Counted from the first letter of the stretch, positions 10,830 to 21,824 are shown. The stretch: 64,000 nucleotides of DNA from Mycoplasmopsis bovigenitalium (GCF_002356075.1 NZ_AP017902.1:1-64000); one strand, 5' to 3'. Notes: a model not told the origin generated them from the letters alone. A program made the numbers and translations.

Positions 10830-11798
10830 GTAGACGACTTTTGAAATGCCTGCTAACTTGTTTTTTGCCAATGCATCTATATTGTGAACTCGTTTAAATT
10901 CACTAATTTTAAAGGCACAATAATCAATAAATTCACTATTTTGATTAGGTTGAATTATTTTATTCAATCCGTAGTAAGTTAAATATATAGATATGATGAA
11001 TAAATTTTTAAGTTCATTTAATTGATAATTATTGTCTAATAATTTAAATTTTAAAATGTTTAAAAATGTTTGTGAATATGCATTATACACTTTATCAATT
11101 TTCTCTTTTCAATCAATAATTCTGCTTGATAATGAATTTTTTCTCATTTGGTAAGTGAACAACTTTTTATTTAAAAATTTGTGTTTTGGGTTAGACAGAA
11201 ACAAAAGATATGTCATTCTTATATCTTCATAATCATGCTCACTAAAGCGAATATTATATTTTTCACAAATATTTAAATAGTATTCTTTTTTAATTAATTT
11301 GCCTCACACAAATAAAGGATTGTGTAAGAAAAAATCTTTTGGATCATCAACATCATAATTTTTAAAATAGGGAAAATTAGGAAGCGAAACTCTTATGTTT
11401 TTTGCAATTTCAAAACAATACACAAATTTTGAAGAAACGATATCATAATCTTTATCAAGTGAATTAGCAAATTCTTCAATTGTCTTTGGACTCATTTTGT
11501 CATCATCATCTATAAAAACAAAATAATCGCCAGTAGCCATCTGAATTAAAAAATCTCTATTAAATCCCACACCAATGTGTTGATTATAGTCTTGCAAATC
11601 ATACACTTTTATTCTTTTATCTTTTTGAGCTCAATCGTGCAAAATTTTTAAAGTGTTATCTGTGGAATAATCATTCAAAACAATTATTTCTAAATTAGGA
11701 TATTTGTTTTTTACAACGCTTTTTAATGAAAAATAACTTAATTTTTCAATATTATGGCATGGAATTAAAACACTTATTTTCAAATTATTTTTGTCCAC
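10800..11798 (-). CDS. Family 2 glycosyltransferase
   Basis: The 332-aa product reads VLIPCHNIEKLSYFSLKSV at the start, the usual nucleotide-sugar binding opening of GT-A family 2. The acidic metal-binding motif FIDDDD is at residues 97-100, after the ATGDYFVF segment. It is probably a cytoplasmic or membrane-associated enzyme adding a sugar to a glycolipid or surface polysaccharide; the sugar is unknown. The start is GTG with AGGAG five bases upstream. It is divergent from the DUF1015/nucleotidyltransferase pair, which suggests, but does not prove, a shared role in surface glycans. The galE-glf pair at 32.9 kb could supply a galactofuranose donor. Confidence 0.8.
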
Positions 11799-12009
11799 AC
11801 TTTCTCCTAATTTATTAATTTAAGTACTATTATTATATATTTAAAATTAATCTATATTGATATTAATATTGAATAATTAAAATAAAATTAAATTTTATAT
11901 ATACCAATTGTTATTATATATTGATAATATATTTATAAATTTGCTAAAATTTTAATCATAAAAATGACCGTTGCTTTTTGCAACATTTTATTTGAAAATT
12001 GGAGTTGGC

Positions 12010-13053
12010 ATGAAATTATTACCTATTAAATTTAGTTATGTTAATATTTCAAAACACATTTATAGCCCCGATTTTTTAAACTTGGCAAATATACATAATG
12101 AAAAAATAAATTTTGACGAAAAAACAAAATTTTTATCTACCGCAACAAAAAACAAACTAAATCAAGAAAAAATAGAAAACAATAACGAAAGCGTTTATGT
12201 ATATTCATATAATGGTAAATATGGTGTTGTTGCTGACTTAGACATTTCAGAATACAAGAAGGGAAATATTAAGTGCCATGAATTGGTTTTACCTGATATT
12301 GTCCAAGGAATGATTGCTAATTATCAAATTTATAATACTGAAACAGCGCCGGTTTTTATTGTTCATAAAGAAGAAATAGATCTTAAACAATTTACGCAAG
12401 AAGTTAAATATAATAAATTTTATGATTTTGGCAATATAAAATTATTTCAATATACTGGTCAGAAAGCTAAGCTTTTATTAAATAAATATAAACAAATTAA
12501 ATCTATGTTCATTGCTGATGGACACCACAGATTGTATGCTACATCAATGTCAAAAAATAAGAAAACTATGTTGGCATCATTAATGAGTTTATCGCAAGTT
12601 GATATATTACCAATTCATCGAGTATTAAATAATATTGATGCTTCAACATTTGAAAAAGCTAAAAGCTTTATTGATAAAATGTTCGAAATATCAAATGATA
12701 CAAATTTATCCAAAGGTAAAGTTAATGTAACTTATCAAAATGAATCTTTTGTTGTGAAACTTAAAGATATGTATGAAGATTTATTTTGAAATAATGACAT
12801 TTATCGACTTAATACTCAAATAATATCAACAGCTTTTAGAATTTTAGATTTTAGTAAATGTGAAACAGTTTTTCAAAGTGATTTAGAAACAAGGAAAAGA
12901 AATTTATCAAAAAATGATGTTCTTTTTGAACTTTTCCCTGTGAGTGCTGATGAATTTATTGAAATATCAAATAATAATTGTATTCTGCCTCCTAAAGCAA
13001 CCTGTTTTGAGCCAAAATTTCCATCATTTTTAATATTAAAAAAATATTGTTAG
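12010..13053 (+). CDS. DUF1015 family protein
   Basis: The 347-aa product carries the two hallmark motifs of DUF1015: ADGHHR (D170-R174) and a C-terminal PPKATCFEPKFPS. The length is a little under the usual 400. The family has no firmly established reaction that I can cite. Its GHHR motif recalls ParB-fold serine kinases, and DUF1015 genes often sit near serine-pathway genes; both points are from memory. The start ATG follows GGAG. It is 14 bases from the next gene, so the two are probably cotranscribed. No upstream gene shares the strand. Confidence 0.75.
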
Positions 13054-13067
13054 AAAGGGAAAATAAA

Positions 13068-14879
13068 ATGCAAGCGTTAATTTTAGCAGCCGGGAAAGGC
13101 ACTCGTTTAAAAAAAATAACTAAAGATAAACCCAAATGTATGGTTGAGGTGAATGACACTACTTTAATAAAAAAGGCATTAGATATTTTAGATAAAAAGT
13201 CGCTTAGCCAAATAATAGTTTTAACGGGGTATAAAAGTGATTTATTAAAAAATTACATTAACTCGTTAGACTTAAAAACCAAATTAAAATTTATAAATAA
13301 CGATGATTTTGACTCAACAAACAATATTTATTCAATGTTTTTAGCAAAAAATGAGATGATTAATGAAGATACCTTAATAATAGAGTCTGATTTAATATTC
13401 GATGAGCAAATTATTGATCAACTAATTAATGATAAAGAAAAAAACTTGGCGTTAGTTTCAAAATATGAAAGTTGAATGGATGGAAGTTGCTTAAAAATAG
13501 ATGAAAACAAAAAAATAATTAATTTTGTTTCAAGCAAAGAATTTGATTATAGCCAAGTAGATCAATATTATAAAACCGTTAATATTTATAAATTTTCAAA
13601 AGAATTCTCATCTTCAACCTATTTTCCTTTTTTAGAAGCATTAATTAGCGCAAAAGGAAAAAATGATTATTATGAAGATGTATTAAAACTAATAATTCAA
13701 CTTAACAATCACGATTTGTATGCAAAAATTACACCCAATAATTGCAACTGATATGAAATCGATGATGAAGCTGACTTAAATATAGCTGAATCTATTTTTG
13801 CAACAGGAGAACAAAAATTAATAAAGTTCCAAAATCGATATGGAGGATATTGAAGATATCCAAAATTACTAGATTTTTGCTACTTGGTTAACCCATATTT
13901 CCCGCCTAAAAAAATGGTGGAAGAATTAAAGTATAATTTTAAAACTTTAATGGAACAATACCCATCTGGCTTAGAAGTTAATTCTAACTTATGTGCAAAA
14001 ATTTATGGAATCAAAAAAGAAAGAATAGTAGTGGGTAATGGTGCAGCAGAATTAATTAAATCTATAATGGAAAATATGGATGGTAAAATTGGTTTTATAA
14101 GACCTACTTTTGAAGAATATCCAAATAGATATCCAAATTTAAAAAGTGTAATTTTTAACCCAAATAATGATAACTTCTCATATACGGTAGATGACTTAAT
14201 TAGTTTTTTTGATGATAAAAATATTAAAGCATTAATATTAATTAACGCTGATAATCCATCTGGTAATTATATTTCTAAAAATGGTGTTATTAAATTAGTG
14301 AATTGAGCTAAACAAAAAGATATTACATTAATATATGACGAAAGTTTTTCGGATTTTGCTCAAGAGCAAAATAATAGTTTTGTTGACGATAACATACTTG
14401 ATTTATATGAAAAACTTATAGTTATAAAATCTATTTCTAAATCATACGGAATTCCGGGTTGCAGGTTAGGATTTTTATGCAGCGCTGATGAAAATCTTAT
14501 TAGTAATATCAAAAAATCAGTATCAATTTGAAATATAAACTCTTTTGGCGAATACTATTTACAAATATTTGAAAAATATAAAAAAGACTATTTAATTGCA
14601 TTAGAATTAATAAAAAAATCAAGAACAATCTTTATTGAAAAGCTTCAAGAAATTAAAGAATTTAGAATTATACCTAGTGAAGCAAATTATTTAATGATCG
14701 AAGTTCTAAAAGGTAATTCTAAAGATTTATGTATTCATATGCTAGAAAAAAATATTTTCATTAAAGATCTCACAACTAAAATTAATCTAGCTAATAAACA
14801 ATTTATCAGAGTAGCTGTAAGAAGAGATGAGGAAAATGATTTGTTTATTGAAGCTGTTAAAGATTATTTTAAAAATTAG
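13068..14879 (+). CDS. Nucleotidyltransferase / PLP-enzyme fusion
   Basis: The 603-aa bifunctional protein begins with a sugar/amino-alcohol phosphate nucleotidyltransferase domain (residues 1 to about 235). This has LAAGKGTRL at 6-14 and KPKCMVEV, as in LicC-type cytidylyltransferases. From about residue 270 there is a fold-type I PLP enzyme resembling histidinol-phosphate aminotransferase and CobD decarboxylase: GNGAAELI, NPSGNYIS, YDESFSDF, the Schiff-base lysine K458 in SISKSYG, and an arginine-containing RVAVRR. It could make and activate an amino-alcohol phosphate, such as CDP-ethanolamine. Transaminase and decarboxylase activity cannot be told apart by eye. The start was chosen for the AAAGGG site; an in-frame ATG seven codons upstream is less likely. 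Confidence 0.75.
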
Positions 14880-14924
14880 CGCAGTTAATAAGTGAATTTT
14901 AAATCAAAAACATCCCTAAATCTT

Positions 14925-14970
14925 CAAAGTAAAATGCGTCAAGATTTATTGCTTGGCACATTTTACTTTG
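14925..14970. repeat. Long stem-loop downstream of the fusion gene
   Basis: Perfect 12-base arms CAAAGTAAAATG / CATTTTACTTTG with partial inner pairing. There is no T-run, so it may protect or process the transcript. The rest of 14880-15104 is AT-rich and has no gene. Confidence 0.6.
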
Positions 14971-14999
14971 AGAATAAATAAAGATAATAAAATGGTGAA

Positions 15000-15029
15000 G
15001 CCAACATTTTTAATGTTGGCATTTTTTTT
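15000..15029 (+). terminator. Terminator before cassette J
   Basis: Stem GCCAACAT / ATGTTGGC followed by eight T. Confidence 0.8.
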
Positions 15030-15104
15030 ATCAATAACACGTATATGAAAAAATAAGATATTTTTCCATAAAAATAAACAAATTAGCCTGTTTTTCAACC
15101 TTGA

Positions 15105-15134
15105 TTTTTTTTTTTTTTTGTAAACTCATAGTAT
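15105..15134 (+). promoter_or_regulatory. T15-tract promoter of cassette J
   Basis: T15 (15105-15119) results from loss of the C that interrupts the run in the other cassettes. TAGTAT follows at 15129-15134, nine bases after the tract. A ggaaaaa-type palindrome lies upstream near 15045-15070. Confidence 0.6.
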
Positions 15135-15185
15135 CTGCGCGCAAATTTAGCAGATATTTATCAAAAAATATTAAGGGGATTTAAT

Positions 15186-16427
15186 ATGTCAAAAGCAAAA
15201 ATAATATTAGCTAGTACACTATCAGTTTTAGCAGTTGGTGGAGTTACTACTGCCGCTGTTGTTGTGACACAAAAAAGAAAAAAACAAAGTGATAGTCCTA
15301 AAAAAGGAAATGAAGGAAACCAAGTTGTAGTAGCAGCTGATTCAAAATTTGAATACACTTTAAATACTGAACAAACAAAAGAATTAAGCGCTAAATTACT
15401 ACTTGTTAAAGGTCAAGATGTTACAGTTACTTTGACTGAAAATAATGCATCAAAAATAATTACAACAAAAGTAAAAGAAGATGGAACAATAGATTTCTCA
15501 ACCCTTAAAGATGGCAAAACATATACAGTTACAAAAATTGTTGTTAAAGGAGATGAAAAAGATAGAGATTTAATTTCCGAAGTTAAGTCACATAACGAAG
15601 ATCCAGGTCAAGGCAAAGGTGCAGATGCGGGTGGATCAGATGCAGGTAAACAAGATAAGCCAGCAGATCAAGCAGGTGATGGTAAACAAGAAAGACCAGC
15701 AGATCAAGCAGGTGATGGTAAACAAGAAAGACCAGCAGATCAAGCAGGAGATGGTAAACAAGATAAGCCAGCAGATCAAGCAGGTGATGGTAAACAAGAA
15801 AAACCAGCAGATCAAGCAGGTGATGGTAAACAAGAAAAACCAGCAGATCAAGCAGGTGATGGTAAACAAGAAAGACCAGCAGATCAAGCAGGTGATGGTA
15901 AACAAGAAAGACCAGCAGATCAAGCAGGAGATGGTAAACAAGATAAGCCAGCAGATCAAGCAGGTGATGGTAAACAAGAAAGACCAGCAGATCAAGCAGG
16001 TGATGGTAAACAAGATAAGCCAGCAGATCAAGCAGGTGATGGTAAACATTTAACATATTCAAAATGAAAAATAAAAAAAATTGAATTCAATAAGAATGGT
16101 CAGGTGGTACTTTTCGAATTTGAAACTGAAAATAAATATTTTAACAATATACAAAATAATGAATTTTTCTTTAAAATGGAATCAGAAAGCATGCCACAAA
16201 CTATATTTGAATTTGAAAAATACTCACAAGGAAATAAAGATGTTTGAGCTGCTGGAATATCAAGAAACCAAACGCACACAACTTTTGAAATGAGTAGTAA
16301 ACGCCAATTCTACAAAGGAGATGCTCGCGAAGGAACATATAAATTACTTGGCGTATATCCAAAAGATAACCCAGAACAAAACCTATTACAAGATACAACT
16401 AAAACAGTTGTAGTTAAATATGAATAA
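15186..16427 (+). CDS. Variable surface protein, cassette J (12-aa repeats)
   Basis: The 413-aa product has the shared signal/anchor and Ig-like region. It then has eleven copies of a 12-residue unit (GKQ-DK/ER/EK-PADQAGD), followed by the family C-terminal domain ending TKTVVVKYE. The repeat is hydrophilic and acidic/basic alternating, so it should form an extended stalk whose length can change by recombination. The unit order is DK, ER, ER, DK, EK, EK, ER, ER, DK, ER, DK, which suggests block duplications. The promoter has a T15 tract. It is separated by 11 kb from the A-C cluster yet shares a 160-nt identical block with B. Function unknown; probably a size- and phase-variable antigen. Confidence 0.8.
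15645..16040 (+). repeat. Tandem repeat, 11 x 36 bp
   Basis: Eleven head-to-tail 36-bp units starting GGTAAACAAGA, each containing PADQA codons. Units differ mainly at two codons. It lies wholly within cassette J. Confidence 0.9.
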
Positions 16428-16452
16428 TTATTTAATTAATAATTAAACCAAA

Positions 16453-16488
16453 ACAAAAAGTTAACACCAAGGTGTTTGCTTTTTTTGT
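16453..16488 (+). terminator. Terminator after cassette J
   Basis: Stem AACACC / GGTGTT with A-rich and T-rich flanks that extend the pairing, then T7. Confidence 0.7.
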
Positions 16489-16655
16489 TTATAAGAAGCC
16501 TATTTTTTGTTCAATGATACATATAAATATAATTCAAAAAACTGCTAAATCCGCAACATTTCGCCAAACTATAATTATTTAAATTAAATTTATTTATTTA
16601 AAATATTTTAATTTAAAATTAATGAGCATAAACTTAAAATGAGGAGAAAATATAT

Positions 16656-17708
16656 ATGAAAATGAAAGCCCTGGTTTACCATGGTGAACACAATATAGCT
16701 CTAGAAATGGTTGATAAACCTGTTATTCAAAAAGAAACCGATGCAATTGTTAAGATTACAAAAACAACAATTTGTGGTACTGATTTAGGTATTTACAAAG
16801 GTAAAAACCCAGAAGTTGCTGATGGACGTATTCTAGGACACGAAGGTATTGGAATAGTTGAAGAAATTGGTTCAAGTGTTTCAAATGTTAAAGTTGGTGA
16901 TAAAGTTTTAATTAGTTGCATTACACCTTGTGGTAAATGTGATAACTGTCGTAAGCAACTTTATTCACATTGCCGCGAAAAAGAAGGCGGTTGAAAATTT
17001 GGCTACATGATAAATGGGACACAAGCTGAGTATGTAAGAGTTCCTTTTGCTGATAATAGTCTTTATAAATACCCTCAAACAATTTCAGATGAAGTGGCAG
17101 TTATGCTTTCAGATGCTTTGCCTACTGGTCATGAAATTGGTGTTCAATATGGTAATGTTGCGCCAGGTAAATCAGTTGCTATTGTTGGTGCTGGCCCTGT
17201 TGGTATGGGAGCGCTATTAAGCGCACAATTATACTCACCAGCACAATTAATTGTGATTGATTTAGATAAAAACCGTTTAGAAATGGCTAAAAAATTAGGA
17301 GCAACTCACACATTAGTTCCAGATGCTTCTTTACTTGATGAATTATACAAAATTGTCGGCACAGATGGTGTTGATGTTGCAATTGAAGCAGTTGGTATTC
17401 CTCAAACATGAGATACCTGTCAAAAAATTGTTAAAGCAGGTGGCAATATCTCAGTAGTTGGTGTGCATGGTAAAAAAGTTGATTTCAATGTACAAGACTT
17501 ATGAATTAAAAATATTACAGTTACAACTGGTTTAGTGAACACAAATACATTGCCAATGTTAATTAATGCAGTTTCAACTGGTAAATTACCTGTTGAAGGA
17601 TTGATTACCCATAAATTTAGCTTATCTGAAATGATGAAAGCATATGAAACATTTTTAAATGCTGCTGATAATAAAGCAATGAAAATTTTTATTGATGCTA
17701 CTAAATAG
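16656..17708 (+). CDS. Zinc-dependent alcohol dehydrogenase
   Basis: The 350-aa product has the full medium-chain dehydrogenase pattern. Catalytic zinc ligands are C40 (ICGTD), H62 and E63 (GHEG). The structural zinc cysteines are 92, 95, 98 and 106. A Rossmann motif, VAIVGAGPVGMGA, binds NAD(P). It should interconvert an alcohol and an aldehyde or ketone in the cytoplasm, probably recycling reduced cofactor in fermentation. Length is typical for the tetrameric bacterial secondary-alcohol type. The ATG at 16656 follows AGGAG by nine bases; an ATG two codons later is also possible. It is monocistronic. Confidence 0.9.
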
Positions 17709-17718
17709 TTAAGCATAC

Positions 17719-17747
17719 AACCTCGCGCTAAGTGGGGTTATTTTTTT
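17719..17747 (+). terminator. Terminator after the alcohol dehydrogenase
   Basis: Stem AACCTC / GGGGTT (one G-U pair) and T7. Confidence 0.65.
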
Positions 17748-17950
17748 AATTTAAGTGACTTTATTTAAAAAAGACAGCAAATAATATTTCTAATTAAATT
17801 AATGCGCATAAATCGTAGGAAAATGAACAACTTATATGTTTAGCTTAAATAAAGGATTTGATTAAATATGCCACATATTGATTTAATAATGGTGTATTAA
17901 GTAATTTATGTGCTTAGAGGCTAAATGAATTACTGCAAAAAAAGCAATAA

Positions 17951-18022
17951 AAAACTGCCTAAGCAGCGTGTTCTCTGAAAACTGAATAGTAATTTTTAAA
18001 TTCATTGAAATGTATTAAATAC
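17951..18022 (+). other. Relic of 16S-23S spacer DNA
   Basis: Sequence 17969-17992 (TGTTCTCTGAAAACTGAATA...) matches the rRNA spacer at about 62973-62997 with one change. 18001-18022 (TTCATTGAAATGT...) matches about 63086-63108. The intervening spacer is deleted. AAACTGCCTAAG just upstream also occurs near the 16S 3' end (about 62765). The remaining sequence from 17748 to 17950 holds only very short open frames. Confidence 0.65.
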
Positions 18023-19807
18023 CCCACGTTTCCCATTTAAGTATAAAAACAAAAAACATAGGATAAAGATTTGATTTGCCTTTATTCTATGTTTTCTTTT
18101 ATAAAGATGTCTAAAAGTAATTTATATGTTTCTCAACTTTCTAGTAGTTCATCATTGAATATGTCTATAGATTGAACTTTTTGTTTATCTATATAAATTT
18201 CTAACTCTTTTACATCTCTAATTACATTAATTAATTTATGTTCAGTTATTTTGCTTTTTCCTGCCAATCCTAAAGTATTATTTAAAATATATATCAAGTA
18301 ATTTAGAAAAACTAACGATATAAAACAAAGGCAAATATAACTGTTTATATGGTTTCAGGTTGATAAATATACAGGTCTAAGTGACAAAGTTCCTTTAAAT
18401 GTTTTAAAATTTGACTCGATTTGTCATTGTTTTGAGTATATTTCAATAATTTCAGGAACACTTAAATCCCTTCTGTTTGTTTCATATACATAAAATCCAT
18501 CAAATTTAGAATCTTCAATAATTTTTTCTTCATCAAGTTCGTAGAAAGCCCCTTTGTTTACTGGTTTGAAGAATTTATACTTTTTATTTCCTACTAAATT
18601 CTCATATGATACCAAACCATTTTTATTCATTTTTTTCGTGAAATTTTCAATCAAAATTTCCCGGTCATTTTTGTCTTTTAGCGCTCTTTTTGTACTGAAT
18701 GTTACTATTTGATTTCTAACATGACCATTGGGTCTTTTTTTATTGAAAAATGACGCAATTTCTCTTGTCTTATATTTTACCGATCCATTTGTTATATATT
18801 CATTTTCGTCAAGAACATACTCTTTAAAAGAATTGTTAGAAGCCTTCATTCTATATGAAATAATATATCTTCAATTCATTGACTCTAAAAATCTAATATT
18901 TCTATTGACGCTCATTCCTTTGTCGGCAACAATTGTTACATTATTTACATTGTAAATTTTCGCAATTTCCAGCATAAAAGGTATAAAAGTTTTTGAGTCA
19001 GCAGTATTTCCTGGGTAAACTTTGTAGTGCAGTGGTATTCCATTTTCATCGGTTGCCATACCAATTACTATTTGATCTTCTTTGAATTTTCCATCTTTTG
19101 AAAATCCCGGTTTTTTATAGCCATCCCTTTTAAATGTTTCAAAATAAGATGTTGTTGAGTCAAATCATAAAACATTAATATTTCTGTTAATTTTATCTTT
19201 GATTTTTTGGTTTATATTTGTTAAGATGGTGTTTTTATTCTCAGAAATATAATCAAGTGATCTATAAAATGAATTCTTGGAAAATGTGTCTAAATTTTCC
19301 TTTTTCATTGATTTATAAGTACTATACACACTAAGAGGTTGCTTAATTCTTTGATAAATTAACTGTGAAACTACATCTTTAAGGGTTGTAGATTTTGTTA
19401 CTCTGCAATCTTTAAAGATGTCAAAGTGATTAAATAACTTTTCAATAATTTCATAGCCCTTGAATTTTTCAATTGCCTCTTGTTTTATTGTTTTTTCACC
19501 TTTATAAATAGAATCTAACTTGGATTTGGCTTCTTCTTTAGTTAAGGATAAAGGGAAATTAGATATTATTGCCTTGATAGCAGTTACTGGATCTGGGTGA
19601 AACTTTTGTAATTCGCTAACATAACCGTATCCAAATCGAATTTTAAATCCCTTATTATCTGGTTTTGGTATACCAATTGATAAGTATTCACCTTTAACTA
19701 TTCTTGAAATTGATGTTCTTCATTGTCTTTTAGCGTCTTTTTTAGATTTTTTCATAGCTATATTATACATTATTTAAGTATAAAAGTATAATAAAATATA
19801 TTTTTTT
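18022..19807 (-). mobile_element. IS1634-type insertion sequence, copy 1
   Basis: One transposase gene on the minus strand. The left end carries CACGTTTCCCATTTAAG, resembling the GTTTCCCA terminal repeat of copies 2 and 3. No matching right terminal repeat is seen before copy 2 begins at about 19808, so the promoter-side end appears truncated by copy 2. A hairpin at about 18052-18096 serves as its terminator. Confidence 0.75.
18082..19755 (-). CDS. IS1634/IS4-family DDE transposase (copy 1)
   Basis: The 557-aa frame appears uninterrupted once TGA is read as Trp. The catalytic DDE residues can be placed in WFDSTTSYF (first Asp), IVADKGMS (second Asp) and WQIESNFKTFKG (Glu). Flanking family motifs GNTADSKTFIPF and GFSKDGKFKEDQIVIG are present. 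It should catalyse cut-and-paste movement of its element. It is clearly diverged from the transposases of copies 2 and 3. A TATAAT-like box ten bases upstream of the ATG survives, but the upstream terminal repeat does not. Mobility may therefore be lost even though the protein looks complete. Confidence 0.85.
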
Positions 19808-21669
19808 CCTGCGTTTCCCAGTTTTAAGCGATAAATTAATCTAATTTAACTATTTTTTTCACTCCATACTATATATAGTATGGAATTTTTCATATTTTTT
19901 AATTTTATAATTGCATTTAATTACATTTATGATATAATAAGAATATGGAAAAACAAGATTTGATGCTATTTAATGTTCATGGAAATAAAAAGGGCGTTTT
20001 ATATAAATATGTTGGCTGGTCAAACGGATTCAATAAAAATCCAACAAGATGGTTTAGTTTAGGAAATGTAGAAAAACTACTTGAAATTAACGAAAACGCA
20101 ATCGAGATAATAAAAAACAAACTTAAAAACTTCACTAGACAGGATAATCCAGATAAAGTTAAACATGCGCTTCTACACTCGATTGAAAAAGAAAAAATCC
20201 AACATACAAGTATTTGCGTTGGCAATGAATTAATAAGTGAATTTATTGAAAAACACAACATATTTAAACAATTAAAAGCCACAAGACATAAAAATATGAA
20301 TGAAATATTTAATTTCTTAGTGGCGAAAAGAATTATTAATCCCACAAGTATATACAACTCATTTAATGATTCAGATGAATATTCAACAAATATCTTTTCT
20401 TCTAAGAATAGCTTTTATAGACTTTTAGACATTGTTCACGAAAACAAAGACCAATTGCTTTTTTCAATAAATAAATTAGTTGAATCGGAAACAAAAAGTA
20501 AATTAGATGAAATCTATTTTGATTCATCTACAGTGTATTTTGAAAGTTTTAGCCGCGAAGGACTTAGGGTTCCTGGGTATTCTAAAGATGCCAAATTCAA
20601 AGAAGATCAGATTGTGATTGGTCTTGCGTGCGACAAAAATGGTATTCCTATTTACATGAAAGTTTTCAAGGGAAACACAGGTGATTCAAGAACAATGATT
20701 CCGTTTATACTGGAACTTGAAACTAAATTTGGCATAAAAAATATAACAATTATTGCTGATAGAGGGATGAGCACAAATGCAAATATTCGTTTTTTTGAAC
20801 AAAGAGGACACAATTTTATAATCTCGTATAGAGCAAAATCTGGTAGCCAGCATTTTAAAAATTGGATTTTAGATCGCGAACGATACATTGGAGATTCCGA
20901 ATTTAGATACAAAGAAACCGAATATGAATCTAATTGAAAAAACACAAGATTTAATGGTAAATTAAGAAGAAGAATAGTAACTTTTTCAAAAACAAGAGCA
21001 AAAAAAGATAGAGAAGATCGCGGAATTTTGATTGAGAATTTCCGCAAAAAACAAGACAAAAGTGGTTATGTTGATTCTACAAAAATGTTGGGTACAAAAA
21101 AGTGCAAATTCTTTAAACAAATATCTAAGTTTAAATTTGAATTAGACTATGAAAAAGTAGCTAAAGATTCTGAATTTGATGGTATTTATGTTTATGAAAC
21201 AAATATTTCAAATATTTCTGCTGAAAAAATTATTGAAAAGTATGCGAACCAATGAAAAATTGAAACAAACTTTAGAGCATTAAAAAGTTTTCTACAAATA
21301 AGGCCGGTTTATGTAAGACTAGACGAACACATAATTGCACACTCAATATTATGTTTTATATCACTAGTTGTATTAAAGCTTATTACTTATAAGATAAACA
21401 AGTTTTATGAGGATTATGGTGTAATTGACCATTTATCTGAGCAAAAACTTATTAATATATTATCCAAACTAAGAGAAAGAGTTGATATCAACTCAAAAAC
21501 AAAAGAAATTATTAAAAGACAAAGAGAAGATCAAAAACAATAAAAGACATTTGAAGTGAATATGATCTTATTAAAAAAATTGTAATTAAAAAATAGCACA
21601 AAAATAACGAAAAGCGCTATAAATAGGGCTTATTCGTTATTTTTATTATTTGAAACTGGGAAACTCGGG
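19808..21669 (+). mobile_element. IS1634-type insertion sequence, copy 2
   Basis: About 1862 bp, bounded by imperfect inverted repeats: CCTGCGTTTCCCAGTTTT on the left and AAACTGGGAAACTCGGG on the right. It abuts copy 1 directly. No target duplication is recognisable in its flanks, implying later deletion or recombination. A long hairpin (21600-21646) lies after the gene. Confidence 0.85.
19945..21543 (+). CDS. IS1634-family transposase, C-terminally frameshifted (copy 2)
   Basis: The 532-aa product has DDE motifs: YFDSSTVYF, IIADRGMS and WKIETNFRALKS. An extended -10 (TGATATAAT, 19930-19938) lies seven bases before the ATG, so the transcript is probably leaderless. Compared with copy 3, one base is missing near 21530 (GATCAAAAACA against GATTCGAAAACA). 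This replaces the last 20 or so residues with an early TAA. The catalytic residues are intact, so activity is uncertain. Copies 2 and 3 differ at only a small fraction of positions, so they are recent relatives. Confidence 0.85.
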
Positions 21670-21691
21670 AAAAACATTAAAATGTTAAAAT

Positions 21692-21719
21692 AAAAAAGCC
21701 AAGTGCATGTGTTGCACTT
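21692..21719 (-). terminator. Terminator of the Ser-rich surface gene
   Basis: On the minus strand, AAGTGCA / TGCACTT forms a hairpin followed by GGCTTTTTTA. A second hairpin (AAAGGAG / CTCCTTT, 21736-21758) lies between it and the gene. It belongs to the motif shared with 4730-4764. Confidence 0.65.
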
Positions 21720-21824
21720 GAACTTACTATTTAGGAAAGGAGCGTTGCTTACTCCTTTTTCTAGATTTACTTATTATGTTTACTTAAACCAAAAATGTTG
21801 ATTAGAATGTAAATTTATATATTA

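Noticed and set aside
15645-16040. CRISPR array (36-bp periodic repeat)
   Set aside because: The units are directly adjacent with no spacers, in frame, and code for a 12-residue protein repeat. No cas gene is present.
15583-16062. Long open frames on both strands across the 36-bp repeats
   Set aside because: They come from the stop-free repeat unit. Only the plus frame with the cassette signal and C-terminal domain has a ribosome site and family match.
17870-17900. Very short open frame with a ribosome-like site (AAAGGATTTG)
   Set aside because: Only about ten codons long in non-conserved, rearranged DNA; no support.
19808-21700. Target duplication around IS copy 2
   Set aside because: No direct repeat found between the sequence before 19808 and after 21669 by eye, unlike copy 3.
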